NCBI GenBank assembly: GCA_958510875.1
Contig: OY294067.1
Span: 102,840,010 to 102,904,009, forward strand
DNA from: Endomychus coccineus
Taxonomy: Eukaryota; Arthropoda; Insecta; Coleoptera; Endomychidae
Length of the DNA: 64,000 nt
Direction of reading: 5' to 3'
Both the position numbers and the translations under genes were made by a program. Shown here piece by piece: positions 10,602 to 22,550 of the stretch. The notes under the pieces were generated by a model. It was not told the origin of the DNA. It was given only the letters and a program-made list of their open reading frames with translations, and did no database searches. The first letter of the stretch is position 1. The number at the start of each line of letters is the position of its first letter.

Positions 10602-12362
10602 CTTCTTGAAAATAACTTGAAATTGAAGCAATTACGAGCAAACACAGTGAAACAGTCAAACACGCGGCGTGCCAACAAACCGTTTCTTTAGTAACGACAC
10701 AGAAAGACCATTGGATGCTGTGAAATTATATTGAAAGTATTTATTTATAATATATTTCAGACGATGTAAATTCACATTCACAGTTGTACAAAAAATGTTG
10801 TTTGTATCTCGTGTATAAAATTCATGTTTTCATGGCACATTCGAGAGAATTTTTGACCTCGACCATTAACACTCTCATGTGCCATTAAAAAAACACTAAT
10901 TTTACGCACTTTATACAAAAATAGCTCATTTAGTTAAACACCACATTTTAAATTACAATGATTTATTAAAAGTCAACATTTAAGCTAATAATGATATATT
11001 AAAATTATTTTAAAAAACATTCACCTACCAAATTAAAGGATTGAAATTATTTCAATACTATCAAGTTAATCTATTCAAAATAAAACAAACAAATCATATT
11101 AAATATTTTTATTTTTTAAATAATTTCTTACCTTTTAGAAGCACTGAATTTTCAAAAACAGTATCACTTAATGTGCCCCTAGTTGATTAGTGGATAAATC
11201 CGGCAAACAAAAAAACCTTTCCACGGGAGCAGGGAGACATAAATTTGTAATATATCTTACAAACGCTTTTTTAATGTTAGGATAATCTTCCATACTACAA
11301 ATTGTCTTACACTTATCGTTAAAAAAGTTATGCATTCCAATTCAGCACTGGCTTAGCATTCAGTTTTGCCAAAATAAAGAAATTCTTAATTTTTACTAGT
11401 ACTTAGTAACATGCAGTTTTCTTCTTCCATAATTTTTAACACTCACGACGCAAACAACTAGATTTCTCTTGCGTTCACTTTCACTTGTTGATTCAGGCGT
11501 TATTTAAAAAGGTGAAAACACGTAAGTAAAATGGCCACATTAATTTCTTCCGTTAATTTAAAGGATTTAAAGAATCGTTTTTGCAAATGCTCAGATAATG
11601 ATGTTATCATATGAACTCAATTAACGAACATGAAACTCTGAATTCTAACATGTGAGGATAAAAGTTGAAAGAAGCTGTCCATAATAGGAATTATTCTTCG
11701 CCTAAAAACAATCTAATGCCATTGCAATATTTATTTCATTACGGAACACAATTCTTCCAAATATTCAAGATCCACTTCTTTAAACGTTATATTCAAACTA
11801 AGTTTCAACAAACTTTTAAGTTTATGATTATATTTTAAAAGTTTATTCAAAGAATCAAACATGGGATTTCATCGTGTTGGACAGGGATATATTAACTATA
11901 TTGTTTTGGGACGCGGTAGCCCCCTTGCAAGTGGTACTTTTGACATCCATCTTCACTTTTTCAAATATAACTACTATTGTATGTTAATTGAACCGTTATC
12001 GTAACAGGGTTTTTCTGGTTATAAATATAAAACATACGCATAAATTTAACCCGCGGAGGTGTCCGCGATTCTTATTTTAAAATTTATTGTATACATGACA
12101 TAGTTACATTGAATCTTCTTCTCTTCCTTAAATGGTATAGTTTTATCTAGCAGGGACGGTGGAGTTAGATTGTCCGGCCTCCTTTTCATAGGCAATTAAG
12201 AGCATGCAATAAAAATGGGGTAAATCAATGTTACGAAGACGTTTATTTATTAATTCAAAAACCACTTACAACATATATAATAATTTCTAACCTTTGAATA
12301 CATTCATATTACCTACATGTTTATTTATTATTATATGCGTAATAATAAGATACAAACTTAAC
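10602..12362. other. Intergenic, no gene recognised
   Basis: Very AT-rich, no open frame above 60 codons. I see no domain, TIR pair or RNA gene here. Confidence 0.5.
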
Positions 12363-13556
12363 GGTCGTATACAATTTGTGCCTCATCAAATATACCACCT
12401 GCAGAAACGTACAATTGGCGCCTGAACTGAAGACAGGCCAAAAATGACAGCTATACAATATGCGCCTTAGATAATAAAACACAAGTTTTTTCATTTTTAT
12501 TTTTATTTTAGAATATTACATAACATAATAATACATAATACTTAATAATAATATGACATAATAACAAAAATTTAATACAAAATTAAAGAAATAAAGAGAA
12601 GAACCAAACAAAATTTGTATCACTAAATTTGAGATATGTTGAAATATGAAACGCCTCTTAAAAATTGCATTCTGCTAATTTGTTTATTTTTATATTTATT
12701 TATAAGCGATCTTAAATTGTCTTGATTTTTCTTTAATTTCCTATCATATTTTTTTAGTTCTTCCCCCAAACGTTGGATTTAGATATATGTTTCTATTTGA
12801 AAACCTTTTAAAACAATAGCATCTGGTCATTGTCGACCGATACTTCTTCAGACAACCCTTTCAAAATCAGTTATTATTATGACGTACCTTGTCACTTTTT
12901 CGGTAAGCTGCCTACTGCGGGAAACATCAATCCCTCGGGCGCCAGATTTTTCTAAAGGTTTACTCCTTCTTGATGACTTCTGCTAGAGTACTCATCACAA
13001 GACTTGTCACTATGCTATCTATAGATAGCCTTGTTTCTAGGGTAGCTACAGTGAAGTATAGCCAGGGCCCATTGAGCAAAAAAACAGTATCAAAATTGTA
13101 GGCTTAATTTCAACTGATACTTGGTTAAAACTTAGCTCATTTAAAGATGGAGCAGAAATAACTTAACAAAACGGGGAATTCCAAATATTAAATATATAAT
13201 AATAAGAAATGCATTTCAAAAATAATTAGAGGATACAGGTGGAAAATGTAAAGAAGCGATACGTTCGGTTTGTAATTTCTATTCAACGGTACGAAATCGG
13301 TTGATAAATGATTTATATTTATCAATTTACGGAAAACAAAACCAAGTAAATGCTAGAGTAATAATAGTTGTATAGTAATTAGTCGGATAGCATTATCAGT
13401 TGTAATGTTCACAACAACACTACGATATATCAAACGGTGAATAAATATTAAGCTATCATTTACCTTTTGTAAATTCACTAACACGGTACACTACAAATTC
13501 GGTACTTTTTAACAACTATTACTAACTCTTTCACAATTCAAAGCGGAAGTATTAAC

Positions 13557-13838
13557 TTACTCCAAATTTCCATTCTGATTAATTTCATTTTTCTGTCTTT
13601 TATATAGGTTTTTGAGGTTCTGGTCCGTACCACCAATTCCGTATTTTATGCCGTGGCCTTTTTTATTTATACCTCGAACAACGCTTAGATCTAAAATTTG
13701 CGCTAATGATCGTCCGGTAGTTCCTCTACGACGAGGGAAACGAATTTTATCGGAGTTTTTTGGTTGTTTCCAGTTTTTACACATAAAGTTGTTCAAACTT
13801 TGATGCGTTAATTTACCAGATCCCCGTTTTTGCAACAT
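13557..13838 (-). CDS. Hypothetical 93-aa ORF inside MULE remnant
   Basis: Open frame of 93 codons starting with an ATG at 13838, rich in Lys, Arg and Asn, with a GINKKGHGIKYGIGGTDQN segment. I do not recognise a family. It lies between the inverted repeats of the 12363-15022 element, so it is probably a transposon fragment, for example an accessory exon, and not a host gene. The opposite strand is open over the same stretch, which lowers confidence that either is coding. Confidence 0.25.
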   Translation of the reverse strand: MLQKRGSGKLTHQSLNNFMCKNWKQPKNSDKIRFPRRRGTTGRSLAQILDLSVVRGINKKGHGIKYGIGGTDQNLKNLYKRQKNEINQNGNLE

Positions 13839-14340
13839 AAGTTAATCGGAGTGAATGCAAATTTTTTAAGCCGGCATAAATGCACTATGTGCGATTTATT
13901 TATTGAAATAATTACACTTATTCAAAATTATGGGGATTTAGAAAAGTGGCTATCACGGAATGCACATTCGGTTTTCACGAATATCTGTTGAAATAATAAA
14001 TTATTTATCCGGAGTTTACGTGTAATACTCGTATTTTCCGGCTTATCTAAAATAAATGATACTTCAAATTTTAAGCTTCGTTACATTATGTATTCCGGAT
14101 TTAACGATTTACTAACTAATTCTAAACATTTTTGGTTTAGTAGTTCAAACAATTTTTCTCCTTGTTAGGCAAAAGACAAGAGGAATGTAATATCCATTTT
14201 TTTCACCATGGATAGTACATAATTCGGTGAAGAATTTAGTACAGTAAGAAAATGTCCTATCCATAAAAACTCGTTTCACACAACACAACAAGTTTCAATT
14301 TGTATAACAAGATAAGATTATAATATTACTGACCTTATCG

Positions 14341-14900
14341 TTAGCGATTAAAAAGTTTGCTTTTTTGTGGTTTTAATATATTCAGTACATCCAGAATCGT
14401 TCTACGCCTACGGATTTTGGAAGCGATGGTAACACTTCGAGCGGTACATATATTTCTCCTTACAGAAATTATTGCTGAAGTATCAAGATTTTCGGTGGAA
14501 ACTAAATCGTTAGTTACAATTTCCTTTTTTATTAATTGAGTTGGTTTTTCACACAGATCGTCCACAGCTTTTCTTTTCACAGCATTACACAACAAATATG
14601 TTCCACTTTTTCCAGCGTCTAATGGAGAGTGGTTATGGTTTTCATGTTCACGAATTACTAAATTTTCAGCATGGAAAGTATAACACGCGGCTTTGCAACT
14701 TTTGACGGTACATCTTCAACGCTTTTCTCCTCCTCTGAATTTGAAGTTATTTACGAAAATAGCTGCACGTCCTTTGGTACTTGTGCAACTTTTTGGTTCC
14801 ATTTTTGGACTGTCATGCACAGCGGCACAAATAATAATGAATATTCGACCAATATAAATCCTTCGGCAATATAATTTATGGTTTATTATAGGAAAAACCC
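14341..14900 (-). pseudogene. FLYWCH zinc finger and N-terminal MULE transposase fragment
   Basis: Read on minus with frameshifts, a stretch around 14830-14640 gives TKGRAAIFVNNFKFR, then WRCTV-like CTVKSCKAACYTFH and REHENHNHSP, matching the Cys-Cys-His-His pattern of FLYWCH fingers. It continues into RKAVDDLCEKPTQLIKKE and NLDTSAIISVRRN, the segment that follows the finger in insect FLYWCH/MULE transposases, and stops at 14341 after KSKLFNR. The DDE catalytic part is missing here. The start is uncertain because of frame breaks. Confidence 0.6.
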
Positions 14901-15022
14901 AAAATAATTCAAAACAAGGGTGCAGTTATATTTTAAGGGAGAGACGCAAAGGTTATATCTGAAATTTTAAAAATTTCTTTGCCCTCCAACCTCAGGTAAA
15001 TGAGACGCAAATTGTATCGGCC

Positions 15023-16370
15023 GATTTTAACAAGAGTGTCAACAGTGTTTTGTTTTTATCTTCGCTAATTTTATTAGTAATAAAATCATGCTTTTTCTTT
15101 ATCGTTATATTCTTAAATCTATGAGATTAATATTATTACATTTTATGTGTCAGTGTCATATTGGACATTGAGTTGTTAAAATGAGAATGAAAGGATTCGC
15201 AAGCGTTGGTAGTTTTATTCAGTTCTGATGCTGATGCATCCGCCCAAATATGAGGTGGAAATTTGATTTATATGTCAAATATGTTTCTAAAAAGTGATTC
15301 AAAAACTTATCAAAACTAGTTTTTGATGGTTTCAGTTCATATAATTCCAAAAAATAGAAATCCTTTACTTCTTAGAGGTTCAAAAATAAAAGTCCGAAGC
15401 AATAATGGAGCCATTATCCAACTTCAGAATTTTTATCACGGTATTGTTAGGTTAATAGGAAATTTTTTCATTTGACGATACCAAGTTTAGATCAAATGGA
15501 ATCTGCAGCCTGTAATTTCAATATTATCCCAAATGTATATTATCGCGTAATGAATTGACATCTCAAAATCTACTACAATTTCAAGTTGAAATTTTTACAA
15601 AGCTCTGCAACTTTTTCAGTTTTCCCGTTTAATAAACAAAATACTAACGCAATATAGTGAACATTAAAAAAACCATGAATTGTAAAAATTTGTTCAAAAT
15701 ATTTGGTACATTATGAGAAAGTACCAACGATATACATAATTTTGGAATCGCTTAAAAATTTTAAATTCGCAATACATGAAAAAATGCCACATTTGCAAGG
15801 TTGTCTTCCTCCCTGTTAGTTTCGGGCTGCATTTTCTGTAAGTATCGTGAACTTTTGATGTTGACTAGTAAAGCCGGAAAGAATTATCGGCGGACATAAT
15901 ACAAAATATTTTTTCTTATACAATGAACGTCCCTTGTTAAACTCAAAGAATTTGTGAGCTACTTTTATACCGACCTCATTCTAGATTATTTTCGGAGGCT
16001 TTTCTGCTTTCAGTTTTCCTTTTGACAGAAGAGGTAACTTTTCTTTGTAAAATATGTTCTGCTCAGCTTTCATTCAATTGTCTTTGACGCATCTTCATTT
16101 AGTTTCTCCTGAAGCCATTTTTCGATTATGATCTCTGAATTTCAAGTGTGTGAATGCAATTAAAGGCTCACCTATTTGACTAATTATTTCAAAGACACTG
16201 ATCGAATAGATGCACACTTTTCTAGTTATAATATGAAACTGATAGTGATTACAGTGTAAGTACTAAGTAGGTACCTGAAAAGGGTTATTCTCCATCAGCT
16301 TGAAAATTGGGCATCTACGTCTAACGCGCAGCTCATTAAAAATAATCCTCTTCTTATACCACTAGCGCGC
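15023..16370. other. Intergenic, no gene recognised
   Basis: Stop codons in all frames at high density; no domain recognised. Nothing stands out except proximity to the next MULE. Confidence 0.5.
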
Positions 16371-17690
16371 GGGGTCGGTATAAGACCAGCGCGCGAGCTA
16401 CCTGCCGTATATCTTCTGCACCCGTAACCTTCTTTTATGTGATCAAAACAAAATTAAAATGCACTTTTATTTTGCAAATAATTTTTTTTTTAATTGATAA
16501 AATAATAAAAAAGGAGGATCTCAGCCTTTTTTGATTTTTTTTTCTAACTTGAACCAAACTCATAATACACATTGGTATTCAATATAAGCATAGATATGGT
16601 ACGGCTGATAGATTCTTTTGCAACATTTTTACTACATTTTGTACATTTTGTTTTTTTGGGAGGTTATTTAGATAATTATAAACAAAATATTTGATTAAAA
16701 AAACCCATCATCATGATATTTTATGCAATCAATTACTATTTGGACTTATTTTCTCAATTTTCCGTCAACATTTCTATATTTTATACAGATTTAATTTTAA
16801 TTTATCTATTCTAATTTTCAACCATGTTATCTATGTTAAGTGCAAAATGGAAAGGGTTACATGTGATCGATAACTATAGATCTAGAAAAGACCGTGCAAT
16901 TAATGCAGGCCAACGTAGGAGGTATGGATATATAAGTTGCAATGTCGCCGTCGAATCATTCACACAAGAAGATCCGAATTTCCTGCCATTCCAACGATCT
17001 ATATGGACGGCACATTTGAGTATTGTGTCCAACATTTCCAGCAACTTTTTATCATCCATGGAGTGAAAAACAACAACTAAATACCGCTGTCAAAAACAAC
17101 TTGCGACATTTTATTTCAATCAATAGTTGATAAATGTTGGGAATATCAGTGGATATTTTTTCCATTCAAGGTTATTGTGGATTTTGAATAGGCAATTCAA
17201 GATTAGTTGAGATCACGTTGGCCTGGGTTGATAAACCATGGCTGTTTATTCCACCTCACCCAGGCGTGGTTCAGGAAAATTCATAAATTTGGTCTCGTTC
17301 GAGAATACAAGAATAACCAATCTGTAATTGGAATGTGGCTCATATGGACATTTGGCATACCTTTTCTACGACCAGACGAGGTACAAGAAGCCTATCGTAT
17401 CATGGAACCGTACGTTGGTTATTTGTCACAATTGGAAAGATTTGACGGTTATTTGAAGACAAATTACATGTATAACGACGCAAAATATGCATCACAGATA
17501 TGGGCAACAGACAATATTTGTAATTGGGAAACAACAAATGCATGCGAATCATTTCATTCGCACTTTAACGTATGCTTTTCCAGTGCGCATCCAAACATTT
17601 ATGAATTCGTCGAAGATTTGAAAGCATTTATTGTGGAATCACAAATATGTATACCGCAGGTAGCTCGCGCGCTAGTCGTATACTGACCCT
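16371..17690 (+). mobile_element. Decayed MULE transposon with about 40-bp TIRs
   Basis: The left TIR at 16371-16412 and the right TIR at 17648-17690 are inverted repeats sharing AGCGCGCGAGCTACCTGC with a few differences around it. Between them is a decayed MULE transposase: around 17000 one frame gives IYMDGTFEYC (first catalytic Asp), then frame breaks, then a clean C-terminal stretch. The element is about 1.3 kb. Confidence 0.7.
17207..17686 (+). pseudogene. MULE transposase, C-terminal part
   Basis: An open stretch of about 159 codons. It contains GCLFHLTQAWFRKI (the conserved Cys-x2-His region of MULE DDE transposases), a helical insert, then NICNWETTNACESFHSHFN, the TNN-E-WH-like signature, and HPNIYEFVEDL near the end. 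The first in-frame ATG does not mark a true start; coding began upstream in other frames that now have stops. The frame ends inside the right TIR of the element. It is a fossil: the DDE triad is not continuous. Confidence 0.75.
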
Positions 17691-18229
17691 AGCGGCTTTA
17701 AGAGGCTTAGGGCGCTAGTCGTCGAACGCCTGAAAATTTTATGATACTAATGGGGTAGGCTAATTCTGTTACTTTATGACGAAATGTGATTTAAAAAACT
17801 TGTACCGTATACCTTATTTTGTGGGAAATTGTAACCTCCCATTCCAAAATAAGTTTTATGGATCTTTCAGAACCTTTTCAAGATGTATTTGGCTTAAACT
17901 AAACACATATCATGTATAAGATATCTACAACGAACTATTTGTGAGATGTTGATAATAGGTATTTTATCCTTATACTAATCTTTCCATAAACTCATTGACT
18001 TTTCTGAAATTCAATTCAATCTGAACCTCTAATTACATCGTCAATGTTTGAATAAATGAACTGTGATCAATTGATCACGTGCCTTCGCTACTTCTGTTAG
18101 CAAACTAGCTTTCTGACACTCCTGCGTAAAACAACAAACAAATTTAAATGATTGTAGGAACAGAACATATATGAGAAACTGATAATGGAGGACGTTAAAT
18201 TATACACTATGTTACTTTGAAATTTCATT
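17691..18229. other. Intergenic, no gene recognised
   Basis: No open frame or repeat boundary that I can support. Confidence 0.4.
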
Positions 18230-18989
18230 CAAATGGTCTACATAATGTATTTCACAGCTGTTTTATACTGCCTTGACTTTCGAAATTATTCACACTGTAA
18301 TATGAACTTGTTTATGCTGACACTTGTCACAGAGTGAACTTATAGAATAGACTGTGACGTCACATCGATGACGTCACTTGAATCTTAAAATGAGTACTTA
18401 GGACACTTCCGCAGGTTGAATATATGCGTGTGATATATATTTATTTCCAGAAACATGGTTGTCATTATGGTTCAAAAATACTACAATTCCACTTGAAAAC
18501 TGAAGATCGATATCAAAAATACCACTTGAAATGTAGCTACCGCGGCCAAAAACAATACCTTATCTATTTTCTCCACTTCAGACCGATTTTCAATATTTCA
18601 TACGACCAACAGGAATGGCGCAATCGTCTTTACAGTTTTACGCTCACACGCAAACCCGCACACACAGACATCATCTCAAAAATAGTCTAGATCGATTCAG
18701 AAATGCAGACAATTGGAGGAAACACCCATACATTTGCTCGATGACTGCAGAGACTGCAGATCTACACTCCGCCGCAGAAGTAAATACTTCGACATACAAC
18801 GACCGTAGAGGAAATTACATCATTGGAGCCTATAAAAATCCCGATATTTTTGAAGCTCACCGGCGTTCTGACTGGAAAACAATGTTACATATCTACATAA
18901 TGTATTTCACTGACCCTTGCTGTTAGGTTGACTTTCGCAATTATTCACAATATAATATAACAACACACGCACACGCATACCCACACACC

Positions 18990-19027
18990 CATAGATAACT
19001 CTACTACCGGTAGTAGAGTTATCTATG
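18990..19027. mobile_element. 38-bp perfect palindromic element, perfect 8-bp TSD
   Basis: Identical to the 10016 copy over all 38 bases. Flanked by CACACACC at 18982-18989 and 19028-19035, a perfect 8-bp target duplication within a CA-rich repeat. Confidence 0.88.
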
Positions 19028-19468
19028 CACACACCTGAGGACATGTGCTCGCAGCTCATGTCACTGGTCTCTAATGCCTACGACGTAGCTATGAAGAGGG
19101 CTCCCAGGAGCAATCCACGCGTATCAGTATACTGGTGGAATGAAGAGATCGCTTAACTCCGGAGTCTATGTTACCCTACCCGGCTTCAGGCAAAGCGCCC
19201 GAGGTCGTGGGAGCCACGAAGCCCTGAAACTACGACACCACGAGGCAAGGGGAAGTCTGAAGAGCGTCGCAGCTGGAGTGAGCTCTGTGATATATTCAAC
19301 GAAAACCCCTGGGAAAATCATATAAAATGGTAATGGTCACTCTGAAAGGCCGCATTGTGGTTCCGTCATCATATCCAGTTCTGCTTAGAAGGATAATGTA
19401 ACCAGCCTGTTCTCAGAATCCGAGACTCAGCCCGGGTTTTACAGCGATTTGAAGATTTCCACTAGCAA

Positions 19469-19594
19469 AAACACACACACACAAACACACACACACACAC
19501 GCACACGCACACGTACATGCACACGCACACACACACGCACACACGCACACGAACACGCACCCGCACACTCACGCGCACAAGCACACACACACAC
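19469..19594. repeat. Imperfect (CA)n microsatellite
   Basis: A run of alternating CA with CG and CT interruptions. The Thr-His-rich open frame across it is an artefact of the repeat. Confidence 0.85.
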
Positions 19595-20095
19595 TACGTA
19601 TAGTGAAGGAAGTAATAGTCTAGATTCTCTAGATCGATTCAGTAATGCTCAAAACGGATATATCCAGAAAAAAGTTTTCACATATAGTTTTCTTACAATC
19701 CAGTTACTGATATATATCAGAAGAAATCATAATCAGATCGGTCTGTCTCTGTGCGATTTTTCTAGATCGTAAATTTTAATATATATCGGCACCATGTAGC
19801 AATACTTTTGTACCCGAGACACAGAGTGGATAATACAGTGTGCCCGAGAGAAGAACTCTAATTTTGGTGTCAATTTCGAATTCTCATAAAATACAAACAC
19901 GGGTCTAAACCAAATTTAAATGTTGATCCTAATTCGAGCACAATAAATTCGATTAATCCATCAATTTGGATATCCACCACCCATGCGTTACAAATTAAGT
20001 TATTGTTTCATAATAAAGATTATTGACCCAGGTATGAATTATATATAAATTCTCGGGAAATAGGTCACATTAACACTTACGCTTTATATTTTTTC

Positions 20096-20137
20096 GTCTT
20101 TACGTACGTTTCGGTCTCACGACCATCATCAGAAGAC
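20096..20137 (-). ncRNA. Hammerhead ribozyme, minimal type I, intact core
   Basis: On minus: stem I strand GTCTT, core CTGATGA, stem II GGTC-GTGA-GACC, GAAA, stem III pairing of three base pairs closed by a two-base loop, then the cleavage triplet GTA followed by AAGAC, which pairs with GTCTT. Every conserved core base is present. It lies about 60 bp upstream of the DGAT2-family start, antisense to it. Hammerheads of this compact kind are known in Penelope-like retroelements, fragments of which occur elsewhere in the window. Confidence 0.82.
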
Positions 20138-20201
20138 TTATTATGTCGAACCTGGATTACTTAAAACTAATTGTATTACACAAAGCGTCCTTATCGCACA
20201 A

Positions 20202-21305
20202 ATGTCAATTAAAATGCCCACGTTATTGTTTCAGATGATGGTATTTGATTCACTAAATGCCATGTTGATAAGAAGCTTGGAAGCCATAGCAACGGGAATT
20301 TTCTTTTGGTTGTTCGTACTTGGAGGGCCAATATTTTTATTCATCTCAATAATTCTCCTAATTTTACCTCCTACCTCGCTGGTTACATTTTTGTACTTGT
20401 GTTGGATTTGGGTATTTGACCGAGAAGCTGAAGACTTTGAAGATCGTCGCAAGGAATGGTTTCGAGATTTAACAATATGGAAATACATTACAAACTATTT
20501 TCCTATAAAATTAGTTAAATTACCCAATGTAGAGCTAGATCCAGATCTAAATTACATGTTTTGTTCGTTTCCGCACGGAACGATATGTATGGGGATAATG
20601 TTAACTTTTTTAACTAACGTTCTGGGATTCAAAAAGTTATTCCCTCACCACAAACCAACAGGGACAACATTACCTCAACATTTTAGAATACCATTTTATA
20701 GGTGGATGCCTTTTTCTTTCGGAGCAAATTCTGCCTCTGCCAAATCTTTGAATCATATTTTGAGTAAAGACGGAGGAAACGTCGTTGGACTTATTGTAGG
20801 AGGTGTTGAGGAGATTTATTATACCAAACCAGGTCAATATAAATTATATTTGGCCAAAAGAAAAGGTTTTGTTAAAATTGCTTTGTTGAATGGAACATCA
20901 CTCGTGCCAGTTATTACTTTTGGAGAGACCGATATATTCGATCAACTGAGTGGAAAGAAAATAATGATGGTTCAACGGTGGATAAAGAAATTATTAGGAT
21001 TCCCAGCACTCATACTTTTAGGTAGAGGTTACTTTCAAACCAAATTTGGTTTACTTCCTCATCGTCGTCCACTTCATGTAGTCGGTAATTTTAATAAAAT
21101 CGTTGCTCAGTGGTTCGATTAACTGCATTTACTTTTTTTCTTTTCAGTTGGTAAGCCACTGGATGTACAGAAAACGAAGAATCCGACGCAAGATCAAATT
21201 GATCAACTCCATAAAAGATTTGTGGATGAGCTGATAGAAATGTTCGAGAGTCAAAAGATACATTACATACAAGATTATGAAAATGTCCACATTGAAATAG
21301 CTTAG
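20202..21305 (+). CDS. DGAT2/MOGAT-family acyltransferase, two exons
   Basis: Predicted ER membrane enzyme that acylates mono- or diacylglycerol with acyl-CoA. Exon 1 is 20202-21084 and exon 2 is 21148-21305, with a 63-bp GT-AG intron; the joined protein is 346 residues, within the family range. Residues about 25-70 form two hydrophobic membrane segments. NYFPIKLVK carries the YFP motif; CSFPHGTI is the HPHG active-site block with the first His as Phe; NVVGLIVGGVEEIY and RKGFVKIALLNGTSLVPV are further conserved blocks. Exon 2 completes VVVGKPLDV and a C-terminal helix. An alternative start is the MM pair at about 20235, since TTGTTTCAG just before it resembles an acceptor, so upstream 5' exons are possible. 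Whether it is DGAT2 or MGAT-like cannot be told. Confidence 0.9.
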
Positions 21306-22508
21306 TAGAGACGGGAATATCGGTTGACTTTTATTTTTGTTCTTAAAATATTGCTTAGCATGTGTAAGAGCATAGTGACATGATAATGATATAGCATAAT
21401 TTAGGCTAGCATATTTCATACTATTGATTTTAAAAGCCGGCTTGAAGACATATTGAATGAGCAAATAAATTTTAGGTCCACCTGATGACAATCATGTTAA
21501 ATACACCAAAACAGTAATATAATAAGGTTTTAGTCTGGAATAAATTTCAAGAAGTTCTTATTTGCCTCTTTGTAAAGTGGTTTCAGAATAACTGTTCTGA
21601 TAATGATAATAATATAATAGATTGTTCTGAATTTTTTTATGGGAGTGGTGGTGGAGTTGCAGACAAGATTAGTATCAACTCAATTGTTTGTTGTTAATTA
21701 TTTAAAATTAAATAATAATGATAACAATAATTTTCCATTCGCACAAATTTGTATTTATTATGAAAATACAGTCTTATTAAAGGAGCTGTGAAGCTGTTAT
21801 GATGTGACTAATGAATTATCTATCTATTTATAAAATAGGCTAGACTGAATTAGAAATTTTCTCTTATTTATTAATTTTATAAATATAAAATATTCAATCA
21901 TAGAAACATTTTTCCTTGTTAATTTCTTGACTTAAATTGAGAAGACATTTCATCTCTAAATCTACTTTGGTATGATGGCAAATGTGTAAACAAATTTTAA
22001 AGTTGAATTTAAATCGACGTAATAAAGGAAGTGATGGTAAAATATAATTTAATTCATCACATAAATAAGCTTTTGCTATAATATGTGATAGTAAATATAA
22101 TAGCCATTTTACTCTATGTTTCTTTTTACGTAATAAATGTATCTGAATTCTAGTTTATCGTAGTATATTTGATAATCTATATTGACAATTAAAATTTTTT
22201 AAACGATATATAGTTTTATTTTGTTCAAAAACTGCTAATCATAGTCTTTCAACTATACATTTTTCATATTTACCTTCATAATCAATCAATTCAGTACTTG
22301 GAGCAGGATTTACTTTTTTCAAAGATTTTACTGTGTAGTAATAATATATTGCTAATGCTATATGTTTGGGTAGACATTTTCAACATCAGCTATCAAGATA
22401 TTTGGACCAGGTAGTTACTAATATACAATATAAAGTTCACGCTATGGATATATTATAACACTATTGGTAAGAAATAATCAGCCTTATCCACTAAAAATAC
22501 TAATAAAG

Positions 22509-22550
22509 TACTGAAGACCTTTCGGCCACCAAGTGGCCATCATCAGAGTT
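22509..22550 (-). ncRNA. Hammerhead-like motif, core intact
   Basis: On minus: AACT, core CTGATGA, stem II GGCCAC-TTG-GTGGCC, GAAA, then GGTCTTC and AGTA. Stem III is weak (A-U and G-U around a three-base loop) and stem I is three to four pairs. The core is intact, so activity is possible but less certain than for the 20096 copy. Confidence 0.65.

Larger units (their letters stand above)
12363..15022 (-). mobile_element. MULE-type DNA transposon remnant with FLYWCH domain
   Basis: Ends are imperfect inverted repeats: GGTCGTATACAATTTGTG at the left and, reading inward from the right, GGCCGATACAATTTGCG. Inside, the minus strand carries a FLYWCH-type zinc-finger region at about 14600-14850 and the start of a MULE transposase. 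No clean target duplication was found, so the ends are provisional. Confidence 0.5.
18230..19780. repeat. Interspersed repeat family with internal CA tracts
   Basis: Segments such as CTAGATCGATTCAG preceded by CA-rich runs, and CTACATAATGTATTTCAC with TTATTCACA, recur at about 18240-18360, 18620-18700, 18890-18970 and 19600-19640, and again in SURF4 intron 2 (34170-34580). This is a dispersed family of unknown class. Parts of 19020-19440 contain GC-richer sequence reminiscent of a retrotransposon coding remnant, which I cannot assign. Confidence 0.5.

Noticed and set aside
19449..19772. Thr-His-rich protein
   Set aside because: Translation of a CA microsatellite.
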